In this document: positions 28,216 through 41,861 of the stretch, piece after piece
Numbering within the stretch: position 1 is the stretch's first letter
How the letters are laid out: each line of letters starts with the position of its first letter
Assembly: GCF_001297775.1 (NCBI RefSeq)
Contig: NZ_LIFX01000005.1
Location: forward strand, 1 to 64,000
DNA length: 64,000 nt
Direction: 5' to 3'
Origin: Trabulsiella odontotermitis
GTDB lineage: Bacteria; Pseudomonadota; Gammaproteobacteria; Enterobacterales; Enterobacteriaceae
Program-made: the position numbers and the translations under genes
The notes under the pieces: model-generated
Databases searched by the model: none
What the model saw: the letters and a program-made list of their open reading frames with translations, nothing else
Told to the model about the DNA's origin: nothing

Positions 28216-30156
28216 ATGCGATTAACGACGAAATTTTCGGCTTTTGTCACGCTGCTGGTCGGTCTGGCAATATTCGTGACCTTGCTGGGTTGCTCGCTGA
28301 GCTTTTATAACGGCATCCAGATTAAGCTCCAGCAGCGCGTGCAGGCCGTCGCGATCACGCTGGATAACCGCCTCGTGACCACCCCGTTCGACAAACTGCG
28401 TCCACAGCTGGATGAGCTGCTGGAGCCCGTCGATATCGTTCGCCTCGACTTCCTCGTGGGCGGCAAACCGATATTTAACCATGTCCGGCAAGCCAGCTAT
28501 CGTCCTGCCGGCAGCAGCTATCAGTATCGCGAGCTGGAAGTCAATTCGCTGAAAAATCCGGGGATGACGATTCGCATGGTCTACCTGGATCCGATGGTGA
28601 ACTATTTCAATTCACTTTCCACAACAGTGCCGCTGACGCTGGCGATTGCCTTTATGGTGCTGGTGATTTTCTTCTCTGTACGCTGGTTGCGGCGACAACT
28701 GTCCGGGCAGGAACTGCTGGAGTCACGTTCGGTAAAAATTTTAAATGGCGCGCGCGGTCAGCAGGCAAAAGGCTCAGTACACGAATGGCCTGCCCGCACC
28801 AGCAGCGCGCTGGATATGCTGCTCTCCGAGATTCAGTTTGCCAGTGATCAGCGCAGCCGCATGGATACGCTGATTCGCTCCTATGCCGCCCAGGATACCC
28901 GCACCGGGCTGAGCAACCGGCTGTTTTTCGACAATCAACTGGCGACGCTGCTGGAAGATCAGGAAAAGGTCGGCTCGCACGGGATTGTGATGATGATCCG
29001 CCTGCCGGAATTCGACCTGCTGCGTGACAATTGGGGGCGAAAGGCAGCAGAAGAGTATCTATTCACCGTAATTAACCTACTTTCTACCTTTATAATGCGC
29101 TATTCGGGTGCGCTGCTGGCGCGTTATCATCGTAATGATTTTGCGGTGCTTTTGCCGCACCGGACGTTGAAAGAGGCCGACAGCATCGCCAGTCAGCTGT
29201 TGAAAGCCATGGAAGCGCTGCCGACGACGAAAATCCGTGAGCGTGATGACATGATGCATATTGGCATTTGCGCCTGGCGGAGCGGGCAGTCGACGAACCA
29301 GGTCATGGAACATGCCGAAGCAGCGACCCGTAACGCCGTGCTTCAGGGCAGTAACGGCTGGGCGGTGTATGACGATTCGCTACCGGAAAAAGGTCGCGGC
29401 AACGTGCGCTGGCGAACGTTGATCGAACAGATGCTGACCCGGGGCGGCCCGCGCTTCTATCAGAAACCGGCGGTGACGCTGGAAGGTCGGGTTCATCATC
29501 GTGAACTGATGTGTCGTATCTATGATGGGCAAGAAGAAGTCATCTCGGCGGAATATATGCCGATGGTATTACAGTTCGGGTTGTCGGAAGAGTATGACCG
29601 GTTGCAGATCACGCGCCTGATTCCTTTTCTGTCGTTCTGGCCGGAAGAAAACCTGGCGTTGCAGGTCACGGTGGAATCGTTGATCCGCCCGCATTTCCAG
29701 CGCTGGCTGCGTGATACGTTAATGCAATGCGAAAAATCGCAACGAAAACGCATTATTTTTGAACTTGCTGAGGCGGATGTCTGTCAACATATCAGCCGTT
29801 TACAGCCTGTTATGCGTTTAATTAGCGCTTTAGGTGTACGCGTTGCTGTGATACAAGCAGGTTTAACGCTGGTCAGTACGGACTGGATCAAGCTTCTGGA
29901 CGTTGAAATTATTAAGCTTCATCCAGGACTGGTGCGTAACATTGAGAAGCGAAGTGAAAACCAGCTTCTGGTGCAAAGTCTGGTGGAAGCCTGTAAAGGC
30001 ACCACGACCCGGGTTTTTGCCACCGGGCTGCGCCGCCGGGGCGAGTGGCAGGTACTGACAGAGTGTGGCGTCACGGGTGGTCAGGGCGATTTTTTTGCAG
30101 GCTCACAGCCACTTGACACCAGTGTGAAAAAATATTCTCAAAGATACTCTGTTTGA
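28216..30156 (+). CDS. csrD: CsrB/C RNA turnover regulator CsrD
   Basis: A 646-aa inner-membrane protein that targets the small RNAs CsrB and CsrC for RNase E cleavage. Two transmembrane helices (about 10-30 and 138-155) flank a periplasmic sensor, followed by a HAMP-like stretch and degenerate GGDEF and EAL domains. The GGDEF site reads HRNDF (305-309) and the EAL site reads ELM (430-432), so neither cyclic-di-GMP synthesis nor breakdown is expected. ATG at 28216 follows CAGGG and gives the E. coli length. Confidence 0.95.
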   Translation: MRLTTKFSAFVTLLVGLAIFVTLLGCSLSFYNGIQIKLQQRVQAVAITLDNRLVTTPFDKLRPQLDELLEPVDIVRLDFLVGGKPIFNHVRQASYRPAGSSYQYRELEVNSLKNPGMTIRMVYLDPMVNYFNSLSTTVPLTLAIAFMVLVIFFSVRWLRRQLSGQELLESRSVKILNGARGQQAKGSVHEWPARTSSALDMLLSEIQFASDQRSRMDTLIRSYAAQDTRTGLSNRLFFDNQLATLLEDQEKVGSHGIVMMIRLPEFDLLRDNWGRKAAEEYLFTVINLLSTFIMRYSGALLARYHRNDFAVLLPHRTLKEADSIASQLLKAMEALPTTKIRERDDMMHIGICAWRSGQSTNQVMEHAEAATRNAVLQGSNGWAVYDDSLPEKGRGNVRWRTLIEQMLTRGGPRFYQKPAVTLEGRVHHRELMCRIYDGQEEVISAEYMPMVLQFGLSEEYDRLQITRLIPFLSFWPEENLALQVTVESLIRPHFQRWLRDTLMQCEKSQRKRIIFELAEADVCQHISRLQPVMRLISALGVRVAVIQAGLTLVSTDWIKLLDVEIIKLHPGLVRNIEKRSENQLLVQSLVEACKGTTTRVFATGLRRRGEWQVLTECGVTGGQGDFFAGSQPLDTSVKKYSQRYSV

Positions 30157-31508
<1,352 letters not shown>

Positions 31509-31575
31509 TCGGTTTGAGGCCAGGGGGAGCAAGCGGCTGCCCCTGACTTCACTGACACGAGAAGACGCATAGCCT

Positions 31576-32595
31576 ATGAAGCCAATTTTTAGCCGTGGCC
31601 CGTCGCTACAGTTTCGCCTTATTCTGGCGGTGCTGGTGGCGCTTGGTGTCATTATCGCCGACAGTCGCCTCGGTACGTTCAGTCAAATCCGAACGTACAT
31701 GGATACCGCCGTCAGCCCTTTCTATTTTATCTCAAACGGTCCTCGTGAAATGCTCGACAGCGTTTCGCAGACATTGGCCTCACGCGATCAACTCGAACTG
31801 GAAAACCGGGCGCTACGCCAGGAACTGTTGCTGAGAAACAGCGATTTACTGATGCTGGGTCAGTACAAGCAGGAAAACGCGCGTCTGCGCGAACTGCTCG
31901 GTTCCCCGCTGCGTCAGGATGAACAAAAGATGGTCACCCAGGTCATCTCCACCGTTAACGATCCTTACAGCGATCAGGTGGTGATCGACAAAGGCAGCGT
32001 CAATGGCGTATACGAAGGGCAACCGGTGATCAGCGACAAAGGCGTCGTGGGTCAGGTGGTCGCCGTGGCGAAACTGACCAGCCGCGTATTGCTGATTTGC
32101 GATGCGACCCATGCGCTGCCGATTCAGGTTTTACGTAACGATATTCGCGTGATTGCGGCGGGTAACGGTTGTACCGACGATTTGCAGCTTGAACATCTGC
32201 CTGCCAATACCGATATCCGCGTTGGCGATGTGCTGGTGACCTCCGGTCTCGGCGGTCGTTTCCCGGAAGGGTATCCGGTTGCGGTGGTCTCCTCCGTGAA
32301 GCTGGATACGCAGCGTGCGTACACGGTTATTCAGGCGCGTCCAACCGCCGGGCTGCAGCGCTTGCGTTATCTGCTGTTGCTGTGGGGCGCTGACCGTGAA
32401 GGCACAAACCCGATGACCCCGGAAGACGTACACCGCGTGGCTAACGAACGCCTGATGCAGATGATGCCGCAGGTACTGCCGCCGCCGGATGCCATGGGCC
32501 CGCCTGCGCCGATCCCGGCACCGGCGACCGGTCTGGCACAGCCGCCGACCGGGCAGCCGCAGCCAGCGCAACCGCTCCCGACGGGAGGGCAGTAG
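31576..32595 (+). CDS. mreC: Cell-shape protein MreC
   Basis: A 339-aa bitopic protein of the elongasome that links MreB and MreD to PBP2. It has one N-terminal helix (about 15-30), a periplasmic coiled coil (about 65-110, rich in [14 protein letters not shown]) and two beta domains. The body matches E. coli MreC closely, but the protein is 28 residues shorter. The loss is in the Pro/Gln/Ala-rich C-terminal tail after residue about 300. The stop codon overlaps the mreD start. Confidence 0.96.
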   Translation: MKPIFSRGPSLQFRLILAVLVALGVIIADSRLGTFSQIRTYMDTAVSPFYFISNGPREMLDSVSQTLASRDQLELENRALRQELLLRNSDLLMLGQYKQENARLRELLGSPLRQDEQKMVTQVISTVNDPYSDQVVIDKGSVNGVYEGQPVISDKGVVGQVVAVAKLTSRVLLICDATHALPIQVLRNDIRVIAAGNGCTDDLQLEHLPANTDIRVGDVLVTSGLGGRFPEGYPVAVVSSVKLDTQRAYTVIQARPTAGLQRLRYLLLLWGADREGTNPMTPEDVHRVANERLMQMMPQVLPPPDAMGPPAPIPAPATGLAQPPTGQPQPAQPLPTGGQ

Positions 32596-33083
32596 TGGCA
32601 AATTACCGTAGCCAGGGACGCTGGGTTATCTGGCTCTCGTTTTTTATCGCGCTGTTGCTGCAAATTATGCCCTGGCCGGATGAGATCAGTGTCTTCCGGC
32701 CAAACTGGGTGCTTTTGATTATGCTCTATTGGATCCTGGCGCTGCCGCATCGCGTCAATGTTGGCACCGGTTTTATTGTTGGTGCCATACTGGATCTCAT
32801 TAGCGGCTCTACACTGGGCGTTCGCGCCCTCTCGTTAAGTATTGTTGCTTATCTCGTTGCACTGAAATATCAGCTCTTCCGTAACCTTGCGCTCTGGCAG
32901 CAGGCGCTGGTGGTGATACTCCTCTCGCTGGTTGTGGATATCATTGTTTTCTGGGCTGAGTTTTTAGTGATCGACGTCTCTTTCCGACCGGAAGTGTTCT
33001 GGAGTAGTGTAGTGAACGGAGTGCTCTGGCCGTGGATTTTCCTGCTGATGCGGAAAATCCGCCAGCAATACGCAGTGCAATAA
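32595..33083 (+). CDS. mreD: Rod-shape membrane protein MreD
   Basis: A 162-aa inner-membrane protein with about five to six helices, third gene of mreBCD. It starts with GTG overlapping the last base of the mreC stop (TAGTG). The conserved [25 protein letters not shown] stretch is near the N-terminus. It works with MreC in the elongasome. Confidence 0.95.
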   Translation: MANYRSQGRWVIWLSFFIALLLQIMPWPDEISVFRPNWVLLIMLYWILALPHRVNVGTGFIVGAILDLISGSTLGVRALSLSIVAYLVALKYQLFRNLALWQQALVVILLSLVVDIIVFWAEFLVIDVSFRPEVFWSSVVNGVLWPWIFLLMRKIRQQYAVQ

Positions 33084-33090
33084 GGTTCTT

Positions 33091-33684
33091 ATGACAGCTC
33101 TTTATCTTGCATCTGGCTCCCCGCGTCGTCAGGAGTTACTCACTCAACTCGGCATCACTTTTGAAAAAGTCGTTCCCGGGATTGAAGAACAGCGTCGCCC
33201 ACAGGAGAGCGCACCGCAGTATGTGTCGCGGCTGGCGCGTGAAAAAGCGCAGGCGGGCGTGGCGCTGACGGCGGAGAATTTGCCGGTACTGGGGGCGGAT
33301 ACTATTGTTATTCTCAATGGTGAAGTGCTTGAAAAACCTCGTGATGGCGAACATGCCGCCGCGATGTTGCGTATGCTTTCCGGTAAGACGCATCAGGTGA
33401 TGACGGCAGTGGCGCTGGCGGATAGCGAGCACACGCTGGATTGCCTGGTGGTGACGGACGTGACGTTCAGGGTACTTTCTGAGCAGGACATCGCTGACTA
33501 CGTGTCCAGCGGTGAACCTTTAGATAAAGCAGGTGCATACGGTATTCAGGGGCTGGGTGGTTGTTTCGTCAGGAGGATAAATGGCAGCTATCACGCCGTG
33601 GTCGGCTTACCGCTGGTGGAAACGTATGAGTTGCTGAGTAATTTTAACTCACTACGTGAGAAAAAGGATCATCATGACGGCTGA
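33091..33684 (+). CDS. yhdE: Maf-family nucleotide pyrophosphatase YhdE
   Basis: A 197-aa house-cleaning enzyme that hydrolyses dTTP/UTP and modified pyrimidine nucleotides such as m5UTP. It has the Maf signature [14 protein letters not shown] (4-17), [12 protein letters not shown] with the catalytic aspartate and the loop [15 protein letters not shown]. It follows mreD by 7 nt and its end overlaps rng by 11 nt, so it lies in the same transcript. Confidence 0.96.
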   Translation: MTALYLASGSPRRQELLTQLGITFEKVVPGIEEQRRPQESAPQYVSRLAREKAQAGVALTAENLPVLGADTIVILNGEVLEKPRDGEHAAAMLRMLSGKTHQVMTAVALADSEHTLDCLVVTDVTFRVLSEQDIADYVSSGEPLDKAGAYGIQGLGGCFVRRINGSYHAVVGLPLVETYELLSNFNSLREKKDHHDG

Positions 33685-35143
33685 ATTATTAGTGAACGTA
33701 ACCCCATCGGAAACGCGCGTGGCGTACATTGATGGCGGTATTTTGCAGGAAATTCATATAGAGCGCGAAGCACGGCGCGGGATCGTAGGCAATATCTACA
33801 AAGGTCGGGTCAGTCGCGTACTACCCGGTATGCAGGCGGCTTTTGTAGATATTGGTCTGGACAAGGCGGCGTTTCTTCACGCCTCGGATATCATGCCCCA
33901 TACCGAATGCGTGGCGGGCGAAGAGCAAAAGCAATTCACCGTTCGCGACATCTCCGAACTGGTGCGCCAGGGGCAGGATCTGATGGTGCAGGTGGTGAAA
34001 GATCCGCTTGGCACCAAAGGCGCGCGCCTGACCACCGACATTACGTTACCGTCCCGTTACCTGGTGTTCATGCCCGGCGCCGCGCATGTTGGCGTATCGC
34101 AACGCATTGAAAGCGAAGAGGAACGTGAGCGCCTGAAAAAAATCGTCACCGCTTATTGCGATGAAGAGGGCGGGTTCATCATCCGTACCGCTGCTGAAGG
34201 CATTCCGGAAGAGGATCTCTCCTCCGATGCGGCGTACCTGAAGCGCGTATGGACGAAAGTGATGGAACGTAAAAAGCGCAACCAGACCCGCTATCAGCTG
34301 TATGGCGAGCTGGCGCTGGCACAGCGCGTACTGCGCGATTTCGCCGATGCGCAACTTGACCGCATTCGCGTGGACTCCCGCCTGACGTTCGAAGCACTGC
34401 TGGAATTTACCGCTGAATATATCCCGGAAATGACCAGCAAGCTGGAGCATTACAGCGGCCGTCAGCCGATTTTCGATCTCTTTGATGTTGAAAACGAAAT
34501 CCAGCGCGCGCTGGAGCGCAAAGTGGAGCTGAAATCCGGCGGCTATCTGATCATCGATCAGACGGAAGCGATGACCACCATCGACATTAACACTGGCGCG
34601 TTCGTCGGGCATCGCAATCTCGACGACACCATTTTCAACACCAACATTGAAGCGACCCAGGCCATTGCGCGGCAACTGCGCCTGCGCAATCTCGGCGGCA
34701 TCATTATCATCGACTTTATCGACATGAGTAATGACGATCACCGCCGCCGCGTGCTGCACTCACTGGAACAGGCGTTAAGCAAGGATCGGGTGAAAACCAG
34801 CATTAATGGTTTCTCACAGCTTGGTCTGGTAGAGATGACCCGAAAACGGACGCGAGAAAGTGTGGAACATGTGCTGTGTAATGAGTGTCCTACCTGTCAT
34901 GGCCGTGGCACGGTAAAAACGGTCGAGACGGTGTGCTACGAAATTATGCGCGAAATTGTGCGTGTTCATCACGCCTACGAGTCCGATCGTTTCCTGGTAT
35001 ACGCGTCGCCTGCGGTGGCGGAAGCCCTGAAAGGGGAAGAGTCGCACGCGCTGGCGGAAGTGGAAATCTTCGTCGGTAAGCAGGTCAAAGTTCAGATTGA
35101 ACCGCTCTATAATCAGGAGCAGTTTGATGTGGTCATGATGTAA
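33674..35143 (+). CDS. rng: Ribonuclease G
   Basis: A 489-aa endoribonuclease that matures the 5' end of 16S rRNA and degrades some mRNAs. The S1 domain is at about 38-125 ([23 protein letters not shown]). The catalytic DNase-I-like part shows [18 protein letters not shown] and IIIIDFIDM, holding the Mg-binding aspartates. The zinc link is CNECPTC. It lacks the long C-terminal scaffold of RNase E. The start at 33674 follows AAGGA; the overlap with yhdE suggests coupling. Confidence 0.97.
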   Translation: MTAELLVNVTPSETRVAYIDGGILQEIHIEREARRGIVGNIYKGRVSRVLPGMQAAFVDIGLDKAAFLHASDIMPHTECVAGEEQKQFTVRDISELVRQGQDLMVQVVKDPLGTKGARLTTDITLPSRYLVFMPGAAHVGVSQRIESEEERERLKKIVTAYCDEEGGFIIRTAAEGIPEEDLSSDAAYLKRVWTKVMERKKRNQTRYQLYGELALAQRVLRDFADAQLDRIRVDSRLTFEALLEFTAEYIPEMTSKLEHYSGRQPIFDLFDVENEIQRALERKVELKSGGYLIIDQTEAMTTIDINTGAFVGHRNLDDTIFNTNIEATQAIARQLRLRNLGGIIIIDFIDMSNDDHRRRVLHSLEQALSKDRVKTSINGFSQLGLVEMTRKRTRESVEHVLCNECPTCHGRGTVKTVETVCYEIMREIVRVHHAYESDRFLVYASPAVAEALKGEESHALAEVEIFVGKQVKVQIEPLYNQEQFDVVMM

Positions 35144-35221
35144 CACGAACACTGCTTTACACGAATCATTTGAAGAGGCGGGTGAATGGATGGAGTGTAA
35201 GGCGCTGACAAGGAGAGAGGC

Positions 35222-38200
35222 GTGAGGCGTTTGCCGGGGATTTTACTGCTCACCGTGGCAGCACTGATTGTCATCGTCGCGCTGCTGGTGAGTGGCCTGC
35301 GTCTCGTCTTGCCACAGCTGAACACATGGCGTCCCCAGATACTGGAAAAAATCACCGCCTCGACCGGTATCCCTGTTGATGCATCCTCCGTTATCGCCAG
35401 TTGGGAGAATTTTGGCCCGACGCTCGACGTTCGCGATATTAACGCGGGCCTGAAAGACGGCGGCGAGCTTTCCGTAAAGCGCGTCACGCTGGCGCTGGAT
35501 GTATGGCAAAGTTTGCTGCACATGCGCTGGCAGTTCCGTGATCTCACCTTCTGGCAACTGCGCGTTCATACCAACACGCCGCTGCAAAGCAACGACGGCG
35601 ACAGCATTAAAACCGATCATATCAGCGATCTTTTCCTCCGCCAGTTTGACCATTTTACCCTGCGCGACAGCCAGCTAAGCTTCCTGACGTTATCCGGTCA
35701 GCGGGCGGAGCTGTCGGTGCCGCAATTAACCTGGCTTAACAGCGACAACCGCCACCGCGCGGAAGGTGAGCTGAACCTCTCCAGCCTGACGGGGCAGCAC
35801 GGCGTCATGCAGGTTCGCATGGATCTGCGTGATGAAAACGGCCTTCTGAATAAAGGACGCGTGTGGCTTCAGGCCAATGATATCGACGTGAAACCCTGGC
35901 TGGGTCGCTGGATGCAGGACAACATTGCGCTGGAGTCTGCACGCTTCAGCCTCGAAGGCTGGATGACGCTGAACAAAGGCGAAGTGGAGAGCGGCGATCT
36001 GTGGCTGAAGCAGGGCGGCGCGAGCTGGCAGGGCGCGCAGCAAACGCACCGCCTCGATGTCGATAACCTCACCGCGCATCTGACCCGTGAACGGGAAGGC
36101 TGGGCGATGCGTATTCCCGATACCCGCATTGCCATTGACGGTATCCGCTGGCCGACCGGGGCGCTGGCGATGGCCTGGGTGCCCGCGCAGGAAGTGGGCG
36201 GCCCCGCCGGTACACGCAGTGATGAGCTGCGTCTTCGCGCGACCAACCTCGATCTCGGCAGCCTGAAAGGCCTGTTGCCGATTGCCGAAAAACTCGCGCC
36301 ATCGCTGGGCGAAATCTGGCAGACCACTCAGCCCACCGGCACGGTGGATTCGCTGGCGGTGGATATCCCGCTGCAACAAACTGAAAAAACGCGCTTTCAG
36401 GCGGCGTGGAATAACCTCGCCTGGAAACAGTGGCAACTGCTGCCGGGCGCAGAACATTTTTCCGGCAGGATCGAGGGCAGCGTCGAGAATGGCGCGCTGA
36501 CGGCCACCATGAATCAGGCGGTCATGCCCTACGAAACGGTTTTCCGCGCGCCGCTGGAAATCGAAAAAGGGGTGGCTAACCTCCGCTGGGTGAAGAATGA
36601 AAAGGGCTTTATGCTGGATGGCCGGGACATCGACGTGCAGGCAAAAGCACTTCGTGCCCGTGGCGGGTTCCGCTATCTTCAGCCGGAAGGTGATGCGCCA
36701 TGGTTAGGCATTCTCGCCGGGATCAGCACCGACGATGGCGGTCAGGCGTGGCGGTATTTCCCGGAAAACCTGATGGGCAAAGCGCTGGTGGACTACCTCA
36801 GCGGCGCCATCAAAGGCGGTCATGCCGATGACGCGACGCTGGTCTACAGCGGCAACCCGCATCTGTTCCCCTACAAACATAACGAAGGCCAGTTCCAGGT
36901 CTGGGTGCCGTTGCGTGATGCGACCTTCGCGTTCCAGCCTGACTGGCCGGCGCTGACGAATCTGGATATCGATCTCAACTTCCTCAATGACGGGCTGTGG
37001 ATGAAGGCCGACGGCGTGAAGCTGGGTGGCGTGACGGCAAACAACCTCAATGCGGCGATCCCGGACTACTCGAAAGAGAAATTGCTGATTGATGCCGATA
37101 TTCACGGGCCGGGAAAAGCGGTCGGGCCGTATTTTAAAGAGACGCCGCTGGAAGATTCACTCGCCGCGACGCTGAATGAGTTGCAACTGGATGGCGACGT
37201 TAACGCCCGCCTGAACCTGGATATCCCGCTGGACGGTGAAATGACCACCGCCAAAGGCGAGGTACAACTGCAAAACAACAGCCTGTATATCAAGCCGCTG
37301 AACAGCACGCTGAAAAACCTCAGCGGCCGATTCAGCTTTGTGAATGGCAATTTGCAAAGCGACCCGCTGACCGCCAACTGGTTTAATCAGCCGCTGAATC
37401 TGAATTTCTCTACTGCCGAAGGGCCGAAATCCTACAACGTCAACGTTAACCTCGATGCCAACTGGCAACCGACGCGCACCGGTTTGTTACCGAAAGCGAT
37501 TGAAGATTCGCTGGGCGGCAGCGTGCCCTGGGAAGGAAAAGTCGGTATTGAAATCCCCTACCGGGGAGGCTCAAAGTACACGGTTGATCTCACCGGCGAT
37601 ATGAAAAATGTAAGCAGTCACTTACCGCCGCCGGTGGACAAGCAGGCGGGTAAACCGATGCCGGTGAAAATCAATGTCGAAGGTGGGATGGACAGCTTTA
37701 ATCTGACCGGAAAACTGGGCGGCGGCGAATACTTCAACAGCCGCTGGCTGCTCGACAACAAGCTGACGCTTGACCGTGCCATCTGGGCATCAGACAGCCG
37801 TAGCGTACCGCCGCTGCCGGATCAGCCCGGCGTTGAACTGAATCTGCCGCCGATGGACGGCGCGCAATGGCTGGCGCTTTTCCGTCAGGGCGCGGCGGAT
37901 AACGTCAGCAATGCCGCCCGCTTCCCGGAGCGCGTCACGTTGCGTACGCCGATGCTGTCACTGGCGGGGCAGCAATGGAACAACCTGAGTATCGTCTCGC
38001 AACCGACATCCGATGGCGCCACGATCGACGCGCAGGGTCGCGAAATCAATGCCAGTCTGACCATGCACAAGAACGCGCCCTGGCTGGCGGCGATTCGCTA
38101 CCTCTACTACAACCCGACGGCGGCGCAGGGTGGCTCCTCCGATACTACGCTGTTGGGCGATCAACGCATTAACTTCCGGAACTGGCCCGCGCTGCTGCTG

Positions 38201-39010
38201 CGCTGCAAAGAATGCTGGCTGTGGGGGCAAAAATATGGCCGCATCGATGGCGATTTCAGCGTCAATGGCGACACTCTGAGCCTGACCGACGGCGTGCTGG
38301 ATACCGGTTTTGGGCACATTACGGCCAGTGGCGTATGGGTTAACGGCGAGACCGGTCAGCGCACCTCGCTGAAAGGCAAAGTGCGTGGCGATAAGGTCGA
38401 CGCGGCGACGAACTTCTTTGGCATCGAAACGCCGATTCGCGGCTCCTCGTTTACCACGGATTACGATCTCCACTGGCGCGCAGAGCCCTGGAAACCGGAC
38501 GTCGCCTCGCTCAACGGCATTATTAAAGCGCGTCTGGGGAAAGGCGAGTTCACCGATATCAGCAGCGGACACGCCGGGCAACTGCTGCGCCTGCTCAGCG
38601 TCGATGCGTTGCTGCGTAAGCTGCGTTTCGACTTTAGCGATACCTTCAGCGAAGGTTTTTATTTCGATTCGATCCGCAGCACCGCCTGGATTAAAGACGG
38701 CATTCTGCATACCGATGACACGCTGGTTGATGGCCTTGAAGCCGATATCGCGATGAAAGGGGCCGTCAACCTGGTACGCCGTGAACTGGATATGGAAGCC
38801 GTCGTCGCGCCGGAAATCTCCGCCACGGTGGGTGTCGCCGCCGCGTTTGCCGTTAACCCGATCATCGGCGCGGCGGTGTTTGCCGCCAGCAAAGTGCTCG
38901 GCCCGCTGTGGAGCAAAGTCTCGATTCTGCGCTATCGCATCACCGGTCCGGTGGACAAACCGCAGATCAACGAAGTGCTGCGCCAGCCGCGTGGCGAGAC
39001 AACGCAATGA
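35222..39010 (+). CDS. yhdP: AsmA-like phospholipid transport protein YhdP
   Basis: A 1262-aa member of the AsmA-like TamB/YdbH/YhdP group that carries phospholipids across the periplasm. A single N-terminal helix (LPGILLLTVAALIVIVALLV) anchors it; the rest is a long beta-rich bridge ending in an AsmA_2 domain. The C-terminal FAVNPIIGAAVFAASKVLGPLWSKVS is well conserved. It starts with GTG at 35222 after AGGAGAG. E. coli YhdP has 1266 aa. It sits alone between rng and tldD. Confidence 0.95.
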   Translation: MRRLPGILLLTVAALIVIVALLVSGLRLVLPQLNTWRPQILEKITASTGIPVDASSVIASWENFGPTLDVRDINAGLKDGGELSVKRVTLALDVWQSLLHMRWQFRDLTFWQLRVHTNTPLQSNDGDSIKTDHISDLFLRQFDHFTLRDSQLSFLTLSGQRAELSVPQLTWLNSDNRHRAEGELNLSSLTGQHGVMQVRMDLRDENGLLNKGRVWLQANDIDVKPWLGRWMQDNIALESARFSLEGWMTLNKGEVESGDLWLKQGGASWQGAQQTHRLDVDNLTAHLTREREGWAMRIPDTRIAIDGIRWPTGALAMAWVPAQEVGGPAGTRSDELRLRATNLDLGSLKGLLPIAEKLAPSLGEIWQTTQPTGTVDSLAVDIPLQQTEKTRFQAAWNNLAWKQWQLLPGAEHFSGRIEGSVENGALTATMNQAVMPYETVFRAPLEIEKGVANLRWVKNEKGFMLDGRDIDVQAKALRARGGFRYLQPEGDAPWLGILAGISTDDGGQAWRYFPENLMGKALVDYLSGAIKGGHADDATLVYSGNPHLFPYKHNEGQFQVWVPLRDATFAFQPDWPALTNLDIDLNFLNDGLWMKADGVKLGGVTANNLNAAIPDYSKEKLLIDADIHGPGKAVGPYFKETPLEDSLAATLNELQLDGDVNARLNLDIPLDGEMTTAKGEVQLQNNSLYIKPLNSTLKNLSGRFSFVNGNLQSDPLTANWFNQPLNLNFSTAEGPKSYNVNVNLDANWQPTRTGLLPKAIEDSLGGSVPWEGKVGIEIPYRGGSKYTVDLTGDMKNVSSHLPPPVDKQAGKPMPVKINVEGGMDSFNLTGKLGGGEYFNSRWLLDNKLTLDRAIWASDSRSVPPLPDQPGVELNLPPMDGAQWLALFRQGAADNVSNAARFPERVTLRTPMLSLAGQQWNNLSIVSQPTSDGATIDAQGREINASLTMHKNAPWLAAIRYLYYNPTAAQGGSSDTTLLGDQRINFRNWPALLLRCKECWLWGQKYGRIDGDFSVNGDTLSLTDGVLDTGFGHITASGVWVNGETGQRTSLKGKVRGDKVDAATNFFGIETPIRGSSFTTDYDLHWRAEPWKPDVASLNGIIKARLGKGEFTDISSGHAGQLLRLLSVDALLRKLRFDFSDTFSEGFYFDSIRSTAWIKDGILHTDDTLVDGLEADIAMKGAVNLVRRELDMEAVVAPEISATVGVAAAFAVNPIIGAAVFAASKVLGPLWSKVSILRYRITGPVDKPQINEVLRQPRGETTQ

Positions 39011-39050
39011 TTTGACGTGAGCTTTGAATTGCCTCACTCTCAATAGATAA

Positions 39051-40544
<1,494 letters not shown>

Positions 40545-40572
40545 CCCACGTCTCACCCTGTTGGCGCGGCGC

Positions 40573-41523
40573 TCAGTTTCCTGACGTCCGCGCCTGCTGC
40601 AGATTCCCGCGTCCGTGCATCCCCTGATATAACTGCGATACCCCGACGAAATAGTCAGTCAGCGCATTAATGCAGACCTGCACTTTCAGTGGCAGCTTAT
40701 CTTTCTCGGTATAAAGCGCATAGACCGGCCGTGGGTCGGACTGATAGCGCGGCAGCAACGTCTCCAGCACACCCTGATTGATCTCATTGATCACCCACAT
40801 CAGCGGCACGTAAGCGATACCTGCACCCGCCGCCAGCCAGCGGTTCAGGGTCATCGGATCGTTGGTGACAAAACGCCCCTGCGGAATTAAGCGGGTGGAG
40901 ATCCCCTCCGGGGCGATCAGCTCGAACTCATTATCCGGGCGTACGCTATATTCAAGCCATGAATGGCTGGCGAGGTCGGCGGGTTTTTCGGGCGTTCCGG
41001 CCTGTTGCAGATAGCTTTTCGCCGCACATAACACCATCGGCATCGAACCCAGTCGGCGTGAGAACAGGCTGGAATCCTGCAGCGCGCCGACGCGGATCAC
41101 CACGTCGAGACCATCAGCGATCAGGTCAGGCGCGGGGATGCCGGTCACCAGGTTCACGGTCAGTCCCGGGTGCTCTTTCAGCATTTCGGCGGTGATACTG
41201 GCGAGTACATTTTGTGCCATCGTTGAAGAACAACCGATGCGCAGCGTGCCGATGGGGGTGTTGTTAAAGGCGTAAAGCTGCTCGTGAACGTCCTGCACTT
41301 CATGCAACATCCGGCGGCAACCCTGGTAGTAAATTTTGCCCGCTTCCGTCAGGCCAATGCGGCGTGTGCTGCGATTGAGCAGCTTGACCTGCAACTCATC
41401 TTCCAGTTTCGACACCGTCTGGCTGATGGAGGAAACACTCATTTGTAGCTGTCGTGCTGCCGCGGTGAAGGAGCCAAATTCGACCACTTTGGCAAACACC
41501 GTCATGCGTTTTAGTCTTTCCAT
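40573..41523 (-). CDS. aaeR: LysR-type regulator AaeR
   Basis: A 316-aa LysR-family regulator. The N-terminal helix-turn-helix is FGSFTAAARQLQMSVSSISQTVSKLE (about residues 17-42), followed by the co-inducer domain with LRIGCSSTMAQNVLASIT. In E. coli AaeR activates the divergent aaeXAB efflux operon in response to p-hydroxybenzoate and similar aromatic acids. The 127-nt gap to aaeX must hold the shared control sites. It is a few residues longer than E. coli AaeR at its C-terminus. Confidence 0.92.
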   Translation of the reverse strand: MERLKRMTVFAKVVEFGSFTAAARQLQMSVSSISQTVSKLEDELQVKLLNRSTRRIGLTEAGKIYYQGCRRMLHEVQDVHEQLYAFNNTPIGTLRIGCSSTMAQNVLASITAEMLKEHPGLTVNLVTGIPAPDLIADGLDVVIRVGALQDSSLFSRRLGSMPMVLCAAKSYLQQAGTPEKPADLASHSWLEYSVRPDNEFELIAPEGISTRLIPQGRFVTNDPMTLNRWLAAGAGIAYVPLMWVINEINQGVLETLLPRYQSDPRPVYALYTEKDKLPLKVQVCINALTDYFVGVSQLYQGMHGRGNLQQARTSGN

Positions 41524-41650
41524 TATTCACTCTGGCTTAAAAGTGATTTAGATCACATATCGTAGATAAGAGGATAACAGTTACGTTAATATACTGTTAG
41601 CTGAATAATAAAAAGCATCACGTCTCACCTGCTCCCAAATCAAGGTCAAC

Positions 41651-41854
41651 ATGAGTCTGTTCCCCGTCATCGTGATTTTCGGTCTGTCATTTCCGCCGAT
41701 CTTCTTCGAATTGCTGTTGTCGCTCGCCATCTTCTGGCTGGTTCGCAAGGTGCTGGTTCCTTCCGGGATCTACGATTTTGTCTGGCACCCCGCGCTGTTC
41801 AATACGGCGTTGTATTGCTGTCTTTTTTATCTGATATCGCGTTTGTTCGTCTGA
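41651..41854 (+). CDS. aaeX: Membrane protein AaeX
   Basis: A 67-aa protein of the DUF1656 family with two transmembrane helices (about 5-27 and 43-62). It is first gene of aaeXAB, 7 nt before aaeA. DUF1656 proteins regularly accompany the AaeAB-type efflux pair; the exact role is unknown. Confidence 0.93.
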   Translation: MSLFPVIVIFGLSFPPIFFELLLSLAIFWLVRKVLVPSGIYDFVWHPALFNTALYCCLFYLISRLFV

Positions 41855-41861
41855 GGTCGCT

